Assembly (NCBI GenBank): GCA_937941715.1
Contig: CALDGX010000171.1
Span: forward strand, 1 to 24,776
Reading direction: 5' to 3'
DNA length: 24,776 bases
Source: an uncultured Chloracidobacterium sp.
GTDB taxonomy: Bacteria; Acidobacteriota; Blastocatellia; Pyrinomonadales; Pyrinomonadaceae
Part shown: in pieces, positions 7,603-14,224 of the stretch
How the letters are laid out: each line of letters opens with the position of its first letter
How positions within the stretch are numbered: position 1 is the first letter of the stretch
Position numbers and translations under genes: made by a program
Notes under the pieces: model-generated
What the model was told of the DNA's origin: nothing
The model's input: only the letters and a program-made list of their open reading frames with translations
Database searches by the model: none

Positions 7603-9672
7603 ATGAAACGCACTATTTCCGCCTTGTTATTGATCTGTTTTGTACTTAACTTCACCGTCCTTGCGGACGAGGGGATGTGGACATTCGACAATCCGCCGCT
7701 AAAACAATGGAAGGAGCGATATAACTTTGAGCCTTCTAAAGAGTGGCTGGACAACGTGCGGCTCGCCTCGCCGAAGGTGAACGGAGCCTCCGCCGGTTTC
7801 GTTTCGCCGAACGGGTTGATCGCGACCAATCACCACGTCGCGGCCGGATATATCGAGCGCGTTTCGAGCAAGGAGCGTGACCTGCTCAAAACCGGCTTTT
7901 ACGCGGCGTCACAGACAGATGAGATCAAAATACCTGATGCAAGTGCCTCGGTGCTGGTGTCGTTTGATAACGTGACCGACCGCGTTCACAACGCGGCAAA
8001 GGCCGGCAAGACCGACGCCGAAATGGCGGCAAAGCGGTCGGCCGAAATTTCGGCGATCGAAAAGGACTGTACGGCAAGCTCGGGCGGGCTGCGCTGCGAG
8101 GTCGTCTCTTTTTACAGCGGCGGCGAATACTGGCTCTACAAGAACAAGGTTTATCGCGACATCCGCCTTGTGATGGCGCCCGAGGAACAGGCTGCTTTCT
8201 TCGGCGGTGACTATGACAATTTTGTCTATCCGCGGCACGATCTCGATTTCACATTCCTGCGTGCCTACGAGAACGATAAGCCGGCCGCGACGCCTAATTA
8301 TTTCAAATGGTCGGAAAAAGGCGCGGCGGACGGTGAGTTCATTTTAGTTTCGGGTTATCCCGGATCGACCGCTCGGCTGTTGACCGTCTCGCAGCTCACA
8401 TACCAACGCGACATCGGCAATCCGCTGCAAAAGAAAGTTTGGGAACTCCGCCGTAAGGCTCTCGAAAATTATTCAAAATTGGGTGAGGAACAGCGTCGCC
8501 AGGCTTGGCCCGGAATGCGCAGCTTTGCCAACTCGCTCAAACGGCTGGAAGGGCAGCAGGACGGCCTGATGAACCCTCGCAATTTTGCCCGCAAGGTCGC
8601 CGAAGAAAAAGACCTCCGCGACAAACTCGCCGGCAAACCGGAGCTTGATAAGCAATTCGCACCGGCCTGGAAGAACATCGGCGATGCGTACGCTAAACTT
8701 CCGCCGATGGCAAATCGCCTGGCCTTTTCAAGCCTCTCGTCGTCGCGGTTAGCGTCGATCGCACAGCAGATCGTGACCTATTCGATCGAGGTCGCTAAGC
8801 CGAACGATGCGAGATATCCCGAGTTTCGCGACACACGGCTCGAAGCGATCAAGGCATCGCTCGCTTCACCGGCTCCGATATACCTTGATATGGAGGAAGC
8901 ATCGCTGCTTTTCTGGATGCAGGAGGCGGTGAAGACGCTTGGGGCGGGTGATCCGTTCGTTAAGGCCGCGATCGGCGATGCCGAACCGGCCGAGGTCGTA
9001 AAGCGTGCGGTTCGTGAAACAAAACTGACTGATCCGGCTTTCAGGCGTGCTTTATTTGATGGCGGTGCAGCGGCGGTCGCGGTCTCGACCGACCCGATGG
9101 TCACGCTGGCCAGACGTGTCGAACCGGTCATCCGCGAACTGCGCGATTGGAATGAAAAGACCATTTTGAATGTCGAAACGGCAAACGGTACCAAGATCGC
9201 TCAGGCCAGATTCGCCGTTTACGGCAAGACGATGCCGCCGGACGCGAATTCACAGCTCCGGATCGAATACGGCAAAGTGCTGGGCTACGACGAAGATACG
9301 ACTCTCGTGCCGTACAAAACGACATTTTACGGCCTCTATGACCGTGCCTTTAGCTTTGGCGAAAAGTCACCTTTCGATCTTGCCCCGAGCCTCAAAGCAC
9401 GCAAGGATCGAATCGACCTGTCGACGCCGCTTAACTTTGTCTATTCGGCCGACACCATCGGCGGCAATAGCGGTTCGCCCGTGATCAATCGGGCCGGCGA
9501 GATCGTAGGGTTGAATTTTGACAGCAATAACCAGAAGCTCTCGAATCGTTACTGGTATATCGAGGAAGACGAGGGGTCGCGGGCAGTCGGCGTTCACACC
9601 GCCGGTATTCTCGAGGCCTTGCGCAAGGTCTACGATGCGGCTCCGCTCGTCAAAGAGCTGACCGGCAAGTAG
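7603..9672 (+). CDS. S46 family serine dipeptidyl-peptidase (DPP7/DPP11-like)
   Basis: This secreted or periplasmic exopeptidase removes dipeptides from peptide N-termini. The 689-residue length fits the S46 family (about 700). A signal peptide ends near residue 21, and the mature protein begins with the family-typical DEGMWTFDNPP. The catalytic triad is visible: histidine in TNHHV (H77/H78, probably H78), aspartate in the GGDYDNFVYPRHDLDFT region, and serine S623 in TIGGNSGSP. The middle part (about 270-540) is the helical lid that gates S46 active sites. The dipeptide preference (acidic for DPP11, hydrophobic for DPP7) depends on a C-terminal residue that I cannot align safely. With the upstream aminotransferase it suggests growth on peptides. 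A nested palindrome follows the stop and probably ends the transcript. Confidence 0.93.
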   Translation: MKRTISALLLICFVLNFTVLADEGMWTFDNPPLKQWKERYNFEPSKEWLDNVRLASPKVNGASAGFVSPNGLIATNHHVAAGYIERVSSKERDLLKTGFYAASQTDEIKIPDASASVLVSFDNVTDRVHNAAKAGKTDAEMAAKRSAEISAIEKDCTASSGGLRCEVVSFYSGGEYWLYKNKVYRDIRLVMAPEEQAAFFGGDYDNFVYPRHDLDFTFLRAYENDKPAATPNYFKWSEKGAADGEFILVSGYPGSTARLLTVSQLTYQRDIGNPLQKKVWELRRKALENYSKLGEEQRRQAWPGMRSFANSLKRLEGQQDGLMNPRNFARKVAEEKDLRDKLAGKPELDKQFAPAWKNIGDAYAKLPPMANRLAFSSLSSSRLASIAQQIVTYSIEVAKPNDARYPEFRDTRLEAIKASLASPAPIYLDMEEASLLFWMQEAVKTLGAGDPFVKAAIGDAEPAEVVKRAVRETKLTDPAFRRALFDGGAAAVAVSTDPMVTLARRVEPVIRELRDWNEKTILNVETANGTKIAQARFAVYGKTMPPDANSQLRIEYGKVLGYDEDTTLVPYKTTFYGLYDRAFSFGEKSPFDLAPSLKARKDRIDLSTPLNFVYSADTIGGNSGSPVINRAGEIVGLNFDSNNQKLSNRYWYIEEDEGSRAVGVHTAGILEALRKVYDAAPLVKELTGK

Positions 9673-9674
9673 TC

Positions 9675-9779
9675 GATCATCCTGGGGCTGCAGGACAATG
9701 CGATGGCCGCCGATCCGGGAGAGGTTCCCGAACGGCGGCCATTTACTTGTCACGAACGGTGCCGAAAGGCAGGATGATC
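9675..9779. repeat. Nested inverted repeat between convergent genes, probable bidirectional terminator
   Basis: Several concentric arms fill almost the whole gap between the S46 peptidase and the convergent small gene. The outer arms GATCATCCTG (9675-9684) and CAGGATGATC (9770-9779) are perfect. Next are GACAA (9694-9698) with TTGTC (9747-9751), then ATGGCCGCC (9703-9711) with GGCGGCCAT (9734-9742), and CGGGA (9716-9720) with TCCCG (9726-9730) around a 5-nt loop. The core could act as a terminator for both strands, but there is no strong T-run. The long outer arms are more than a terminator needs, so a miniature repeat element is also possible. Confidence 0.65.
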
Positions 9780-10256
9780 CTATTTTCGGAACTTGAGAGT
9801 TACGCGGCTGCCTTTGCGGGTTCGCGTGACTGACTGACCCACGTAACTTCCGCGTTTGTCATAGCCGATAATGTATTCGACCTGACCCTCAAACTGTTCG
9901 ATACTTTTTACGGCCTTGATATTGGTGGTGCTGGCGGATAGCGCCTCGGCGATCTTACATTCCCAATTGATCCCGCGAAATACTATGCTCTGAAAGTAAC
10001 GTCCGCGAATCCGCAAACGTTTTTCCGAGCCGTATTCGCTGAAAGGCGGCCGGGCCCGTGTGACCTTGAAGTCCGGCTTTTTGATCATTACGTCGAAAGT
10101 GACGGTCTCAAAATTTCCTGACGAGGCCTTTGAGACGCTTCGGATCGAGCCGGCTTCGGTGCATTTATTCTGAGCCGACGTGAGGCCGGCAAGGGTCAAT
10201 ACCACCGCAAATGCGGCGGCAAATATCAGTGTTTTATTTTTCATTTTTGATTTCAT
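9780..10256 (-). CDS. Small exported basic protein of unknown function
   Basis: I do not recognise this protein. From the ATG at 10256 it is 158 residues with a signal peptide (MKSKMKNKTLIFAAAFAV, cleavage near TSAQ). A further ATG at 10244 would also give a good signal peptide; an upstream extension to 10322 would only bury it. The mature part has two cysteines (NKCTEAG and WECKIAE) that could form one disulfide, and a basic end (RTRKGSRVTLKFRK). The alternating polar/hydrophobic pattern suggests a small beta-rich domain. It is divergent from mpl with about 75 bp between, and its stop lies right at the outer arm of the nested palindrome. No function can be assigned. Confidence 0.7.
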   Translation of the reverse strand: MKSKMKNKTLIFAAAFAVVLTLAGLTSAQNKCTEAGSIRSVSKASSGNFETVTFDVMIKKPDFKVTRARPPFSEYGSEKRLRIRGRYFQSIVFRGINWECKIAEALSASTTNIKAVKSIEQFEGQVEYIIGYDKRGSYVGQSVTRTRKGSRVTLKFRK

Positions 10257-10269
10257 TTGTCGACCAATT

Positions 10270-10298
10270 TTGACTTTAATTACTGCCGTAACGAGAAT
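10270..10298 (+). promoter_or_regulatory. Candidate sigma-70-type promoter for mpl
   Basis: TTGACT (10270-10275) is followed after 17 bp by GAGAAT (10293-10298), four of six matches to the usual -10. It would start transcription about 27 bases before the mpl ATG at 10332. The match is moderate, and the divergent small gene starts nearby at 10256. Confidence 0.35.
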
Positions 10299-10331
10299 GA
10301 ATATGCCACCGTTGAATGGCAAACGTCAATT

Positions 10332-11738
10332 ATGCACTATCACTTGATCGGAATTTGTGGGACTGCAATGGCCAGCCTGGCGGGAATGCTGCAGTCTGCG
10401 GGACATCGCGTCACCGGTTCGGACCAGAACGTCTATCCCCCGATGTCGACCCAGCTTGAGTCACTCGGCATTGAGATAATGAACGGCTACAAAGCCGAGA
10501 ATACGGATCTGCCGCGTGATGTCACGGTCGTCGGCAATACCATTATGCGCGGCAACCCCGAACTTGAGGAAGTGATGAACCGGAAACTGCTCTATCGTTC
10601 GCAGGCAGAGGTCGTACGTGAGGAGTTTATTCGGGGCCGCCGTTCCCTGGTCATCGCCGGCACTCACGGAAAGACCACAACGACCAGCCTCGCCGCCTGG
10701 GTGTGCGAGGTCGGCGGACTCGACCCGACATTTCTTGTAGGCGGCGTCGTGCAGAATTTCGGGCAGAGCTTTCGGGTGACGGCGAGCGACTATTTCGTGA
10801 TCGAGGGCGACGAATATGACACGGCGTTCTTCGACAAAAAACCGAAATTTATGTCCTATCTGCCTGAGATCGCGATCGTCGGAAATATCGAATTCGATCA
10901 CGCCGATATCTATAAGGACCTTGACGCGATAAAGTGGCAATTCTCACGTTTGATGAATCTTGTGCCGGGAAACGGGCGTTTGATCTGCGGTACAGATTCA
11001 CCGGTGGTGGTCGAGGTGCTCGAGTCGATGTCAGGAAAGCTCCACACGACTGTCGAAACGTACGGATTGTCGGATCCCGCTAAATGGCAGGCGCGCGACC
11101 TCACATTTGATGCCGAGGGAACGCGGTTCAGCGTTTATCGGGAAAATCTAAGGTGGGGAGAATTCTCGACCGGAATGATCGGCGAGTTCAACGTCCGAAA
11201 TTGCCTGGCGGTGATAATAGCGGCCGATGCCTGGGGAATATCTCAGGAAAAGATCCAGGCTGCGTTTGATACGTTTCGATCGGTCAAGCGGCGCATGGAG
11301 ATCCGAGGCGTCGAGGCAGGCGTGACGGTGATTGATGATTTTGCACATCACCCGACCGCTGTCGACGAAACGCTCAAGGCACTGCGTCAGAGATACGCGG
11401 AAAACCGACTGATCGCGGTGTTTGAACCGCGTTCGCGTTCATCGCGGTTGTCGGTATTCGAGGATCGTTACCGCGAGGCGTTTCGCCATGCCGACAAAGT
11501 GATAATCGCCGGCGTCTTTAATCCTGAGGACGCCAAGACCTACGGCGACGTGCTTGATGTCCACCGCTTGATCGACGGCATCAACGCCGCAGGCAGACCG
11601 GCGATGACCCTGGCCGACGCTGACGCCATTGTTGAGCATCTGGCGCCGGAGTTGAAGCACGGTGATGTGGTCGCGATCATGTCGAACGGCGGTTTCGGCG
11701 GCATTCATGATAAGGTGCTCGCGGCTCTGCGGGGTTAA
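10332..11738 (+). CDS. mpl: UDP-N-acetylmuramate:L-alanyl-gamma-D-glutamyl-meso-diaminopimelate ligase
   Basis: This cytosolic Mur-type ligase recycles cell-wall tripeptide by joining it to UDP-MurNAc with ATP, bypassing MurC, MurD and MurE. From ATG 10332 it is 468 residues (E. coli Mpl is 457) and follows that protein closely. The opening MHYHLIGICGTAM and GSDQNVYPPMST are the UDP-binding region, GTHGKTTTT (110-118) is the P-loop, EGDEYDTAFFDKKPKF and NIEFDHADI are the central motifs, and DDFAHHPTAV, FEPRSRSSR and MSNGGFGGIHDK mark the C-terminal domain. An in-frame ATG at 10257 would add 25 residues with no family counterpart and is rejected. MurC is excluded by the Mpl-specific tail. Its presence implies meso-diaminopimelate peptidoglycan and a recycling path. 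Confidence 0.94.
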   Translation: MHYHLIGICGTAMASLAGMLQSAGHRVTGSDQNVYPPMSTQLESLGIEIMNGYKAENTDLPRDVTVVGNTIMRGNPELEEVMNRKLLYRSQAEVVREEFIRGRRSLVIAGTHGKTTTTSLAAWVCEVGGLDPTFLVGGVVQNFGQSFRVTASDYFVIEGDEYDTAFFDKKPKFMSYLPEIAIVGNIEFDHADIYKDLDAIKWQFSRLMNLVPGNGRLICGTDSPVVVEVLESMSGKLHTTVETYGLSDPAKWQARDLTFDAEGTRFSVYRENLRWGEFSTGMIGEFNVRNCLAVIIAADAWGISQEKIQAAFDTFRSVKRRMEIRGVEAGVTVIDDFAHHPTAVDETLKALRQRYAENRLIAVFEPRSRSSRLSVFEDRYREAFRHADKVIIAGVFNPEDAKTYGDVLDVHRLIDGINAAGRPAMTLADADAIVEHLAPELKHGDVVAIMSNGGFGGIHDKVLAALRG

Positions 11739-11989
11739 GATTTTTCTTGCCTAATGGCTGAAAAACGCGCATAATTCCAATTGATTTTGCTCTCGCTGCT
11801 ATCACGTTTTGATACGTCCGTCCGGCTAGATTGTGCGGTGCTCATCGGTTCGGTCATGGGAGTAGGTTATTTGGAACTGAAGCATTTGCCCTTTGCGCAG
11901 GACGTGCCGCTATGTTGATGGAAACTGTCAATTCGTGTCCCTCAAAACGCCTGCCCGCTGCTTCGCATATTTCTTGGGAAAAATAGGAA
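11739..11989 (+). other. 251-bp leader upstream of RNA-binding protein
   Basis: No gene was found here. The stretch between mpl and the RRM protein holds an AT-rich start and a few short ATG-led frames without ribosome sites. A long untranslated leader is common for cold-induced RNA-binding proteins, so a structured 5' region is plausible. The ribosome site is odd: AGGAA touches the ATG at 11990, and a GGGA lies about 11 bases further upstream. No terminator for mpl is clear. Confidence 0.4.
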
Positions 11990-12346
11990 ATGGGAACTAA
12001 ACTTTACGTCGGAAATCTATCGTTTCGCGTATCCAGCGAAGACCTGCAAGAGTATTTTGGAGCCGCCGGCCCGGTCGAGTCTGCAAACGTGGTCTATGAT
12101 CGTGAAACCGGCCGTTCACGCGGATTCGGGTTTGTCGAAATGGCCTCGGATGATGCCGCAACCGCGGCGATCGCACAATTTAACGGGCAGGACTATGATG
12201 GCCGAAACATCGTGGTAAACGAAGCCCGTCCTCGTGAGGATCGAGGCGGCGGCGGCGGCGGACATCGCGGCGGCCGCGGCGGCGGTTACGGGGGAGGAAA
12301 TCGCGGCGGAAACCGCGGTGATTACGGCGGGGACGACCGCTGGTAG
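11990..12346 (+). CDS. RRM-domain RNA-binding protein with Gly/Arg-rich tail
   Basis: This is a 118-residue single-RRM protein of the type found in cyanobacteria and acidobacteria and related to eukaryotic glycine-rich RNA-binding proteins. RNP2 is LYVGNLSF (5-12) and RNP1 is RSRGFGFV (42-49). The domain ends near residue 84 with NIVVNEARPRE. The tail (85-118) is an RGG-like stretch of glycine, arginine and asparagine encoded by a GGC-rich run at 12244-12335. Such proteins bind single-stranded RNA and are often cold-induced, acting as RNA chaperones. The gene stands alone between a long leader and a terminator, so it is probably a single-gene transcript. Confidence 0.93.
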   Translation: MGTKLYVGNLSFRVSSEDLQEYFGAAGPVESANVVYDRETGRSRGFGFVEMASDDAATAAIAQFNGQDYDGRNIVVNEARPREDRGGGGGGHRGGRGGGYGGGNRGGNRGDYGGDDRW

Positions 12347-12371
12347 TTCTTAGACTAACTAATTGAATGGG

Positions 12372-12410
12372 AAAAGCCGAGGCAAACCACAAACCCGGCT
12401 TTTCTTTTTC
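12372..12410 (+). terminator. Intrinsic terminator of the RRM gene
   Basis: AAAAGCCG (12372-12379) pairs with CGGCTTTT (12396-12403), and the T-rich stretch to 12410 follows. This is a canonical Rho-independent terminator on the plus strand, 26 bp after the RRM gene stop. The reverse strand has a run of A before the stem, so it could also serve the convergent dacB-like gene. Confidence 0.85.
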
Positions 12411-12428
12411 TAGTTCACAGCTGAGTCG

Positions 12429-14084
12429 CTAATTCTGATCGGCTTTTCCGTCAAAATTCGCAAGATCAACGACGATGCCGTCGATCAGCGACAGCCGATT
12501 CCGCAGTTCAGGCACGCCGTTGACCAATATCGAGAGTACTAACTGCTCGCCTCCGGCGGTCGTAATGTAGCCTGAGAGGGCTGACACCTGATCGATAGTT
12601 CCGGTCTTGCCGCGAATATTACCGCTCGCGGCCGTACCCTTGAATCTGTTCCTCAAGGTCCCATCCACCCCGCCTATCGTCAAACTATCGCGCCACACCT
12701 GAGAAAAACGGCTTTGCTTGGCCATATATGTATAGAGTGCGACAACCGCCGAAGGTGTTATGAGATCGTGTCTGGAGAGGCCGCTGCCGTCGTACTGCAC
12801 GACCGAATCCGGAGCGATACCGATGTCCTTCAGGAACGCACGGACGACCGTGAGACCCAACGCGGCACTGTCGCCGCTCTGCGACGATTTGCGTCCGACC
12901 TGCTCGCCGAGGGTCCAGAGCAGCGTTTCGGTGTACATATTCTGACTGGGCTTCATCGTTTTGGCGGCGATCACGCTCAGCGGCGGCGACTCGATCCGCG
13001 ATACGATGACCGACGCCGGCGGAGGACACGTAGGGCAGATCGTTTGAAGAGTATTGTCCGCCAACCGGGCGTTGCCGGTGACGACGATGCCCTTTGATTC
13101 GAGCCGTTGTTTGAGCAATGTGATCAGCAGCTCGGCAGGGCGGGTGATCGCGACGGACTCTTTATATTCAGCATCGCCGGCGGCGATCATGCCCGAAACG
13201 TCGATCACATTTTCGTCGAGGTGCTTGAAGATGACGACCGACCGTTTAGAGCCTTTCGCGGCCGTTGTGCATTTATTGACAATTCTGATCAATGTATTTA
13301 CGGGTGAAACGCGGATAATGCATTGATTGCCGGCCGAACCCGGGATCACGCTCAGATCGACGGCATTGTCATTGAACGGAAGCGCCGAAATGCCTGCCCC
13401 GTAATAGGATTGCAGATCATCCCACTCCCAGGTGGCGGGAAGCGAGTAACCGCGAAAATAACTCTCGTCCGCGACAAGGTCGCCCTCGATCCGCTTGACG
13501 CCGGCAGTGGCGATAGCGGAGGCGATCTTATCGACCCCCCAGTAATGATTAACAACCTGCGGAAACGCCGGGTCAAACGCATTCGAGACCGTAATATCGC
13601 CGCTGCCTACCACGGTCAAATTGCCATTGACCGTTCCCGCCGCATCCGGACTCGACGGAGCCTTAACGGTAGTCACAAAACGAAAATCCGGTGTAAGTTT
13701 TTCGATCGCCGCCGCCACCGTAAAGTTCTTCATGTTCGACGCTGGCATAAAGTACTTTTCCGAATCACTTTCAAAGATCACCTTGCCGGTGTTGAGCGAA
13801 GCGATCTTTATGCCGACGCGTCCACGTCTGACCTCAGGCGCGAATAACCGCTGCCTGATCTTCGTCTGCAGCGTTTCAATCGTCTGGGCCGAGGCAGGGG
13901 TTGCGGTCGGCGTCGGTGTAGGCGAAACCGGCGTCGGGCCGGTGACAGCACGCGGGCGTCCGCCGGTCTGGCCGATCCCGCTCAACGGCGCCAAGGAGAA
14001 CAACGACAAGGCACTGAATAGACTGATCGCGAGTATTAGATTTGAGCGGTATTTCATTAGCAGGAGTTTATCGCGAAAAAGCAT
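12429..14084 (-). CDS. dacB: D-alanyl-D-alanine carboxypeptidase/endopeptidase (PBP4, DacB type)
   Basis: This periplasmic serine enzyme trims pentapeptide ends or cuts cross-links of peptidoglycan (peptidase S13). The 551-residue protein has a signal region followed by a Pro/Thr-rich linker (about 45-65). The three penicillin-binding motifs are in order: SNMK (S116, K119) in MPASNMKNFT, SQN (S380-N382) in KPSQNMYTE, and KTG (K493) in GKTGTI. The long insert between the first two motifs is typical of PBP4. The start at 14084 gives a leader MLFRDKLLL; an ATG at 14057 (MKYRSNLI) would give a neater signal peptide, and neither has a clear ribosome site. Products of this activity feed the murein recycling that Mpl serves nearby. 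It diverges from the peroxidase gene across 140 bp. Confidence 0.9.
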   Translation of the reverse strand: MLFRDKLLLMKYRSNLILAISLFSALSLFSLAPLSGIGQTGGRPRAVTGPTPVSPTPTPTATPASAQTIETLQTKIRQRLFAPEVRRGRVGIKIASLNTGKVIFESDSEKYFMPASNMKNFTVAAAIEKLTPDFRFVTTVKAPSSPDAAGTVNGNLTVVGSGDITVSNAFDPAFPQVVNHYWGVDKIASAIATAGVKRIEGDLVADESYFRGYSLPATWEWDDLQSYYGAGISALPFNDNAVDLSVIPGSAGNQCIIRVSPVNTLIRIVNKCTTAAKGSKRSVVIFKHLDENVIDVSGMIAAGDAEYKESVAITRPAELLITLLKQRLESKGIVVTGNARLADNTLQTICPTCPPPASVIVSRIESPPLSVIAAKTMKPSQNMYTETLLWTLGEQVGRKSSQSGDSAALGLTVVRAFLKDIGIAPDSVVQYDGSGLSRHDLITPSAVVALYTYMAKQSRFSQVWRDSLTIGGVDGTLRNRFKGTAASGNIRGKTGTIDQVSALSGYITTAGGEQLVLSILVNGVPELRNRLSLIDGIVVDLANFDGKADQN

Positions 14085-14119
14085 GTAGACAAAACCAAGA
14101 TCCTTATGGCGTCAGGTGT

Positions 14120-14148
14120 TTGGATGATGATTTAGGTGGTGATAAAAT
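14120..14148 (+). promoter_or_regulatory. Candidate promoter of the peroxidase/FG-GAP gene
   Basis: TTGGAT (14120-14125) lies 17 bp before TAAAAT (14143-14148), five of six matches to a sigma-70 -10 element. Transcription would begin near 14155, leaving a leader of about 70 bases before the ATG at 14225. It lies in the divergent 140-bp gap next to the dacB-like gene. Confidence 0.4.
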
Positions 14149-14224
14149 GATAGGTTAGCTCGGCGCGAAAATACGTCTATTATTTCCGGCTCCGGATCGC
14201 CGAACGATCTCTGGCAAGTGGTTT

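Noticed and set aside
10257..10331. Upstream start for mpl adding 25 residues
   Set aside because: The family begins at MHYHLIGICG (10332) and the extension would cover the likely promoter.
11856..11918. Twenty-codon frame in the leader of the RRM gene
   Set aside because: It has no ribosome site and no recognisable peptide; chance is the simplest explanation.
12244..12335. GGC-rich tandem repeat as a non-coding element
   Set aside because: It encodes the glycine/arginine tail of the RRM protein in frame and needs no other explanation.
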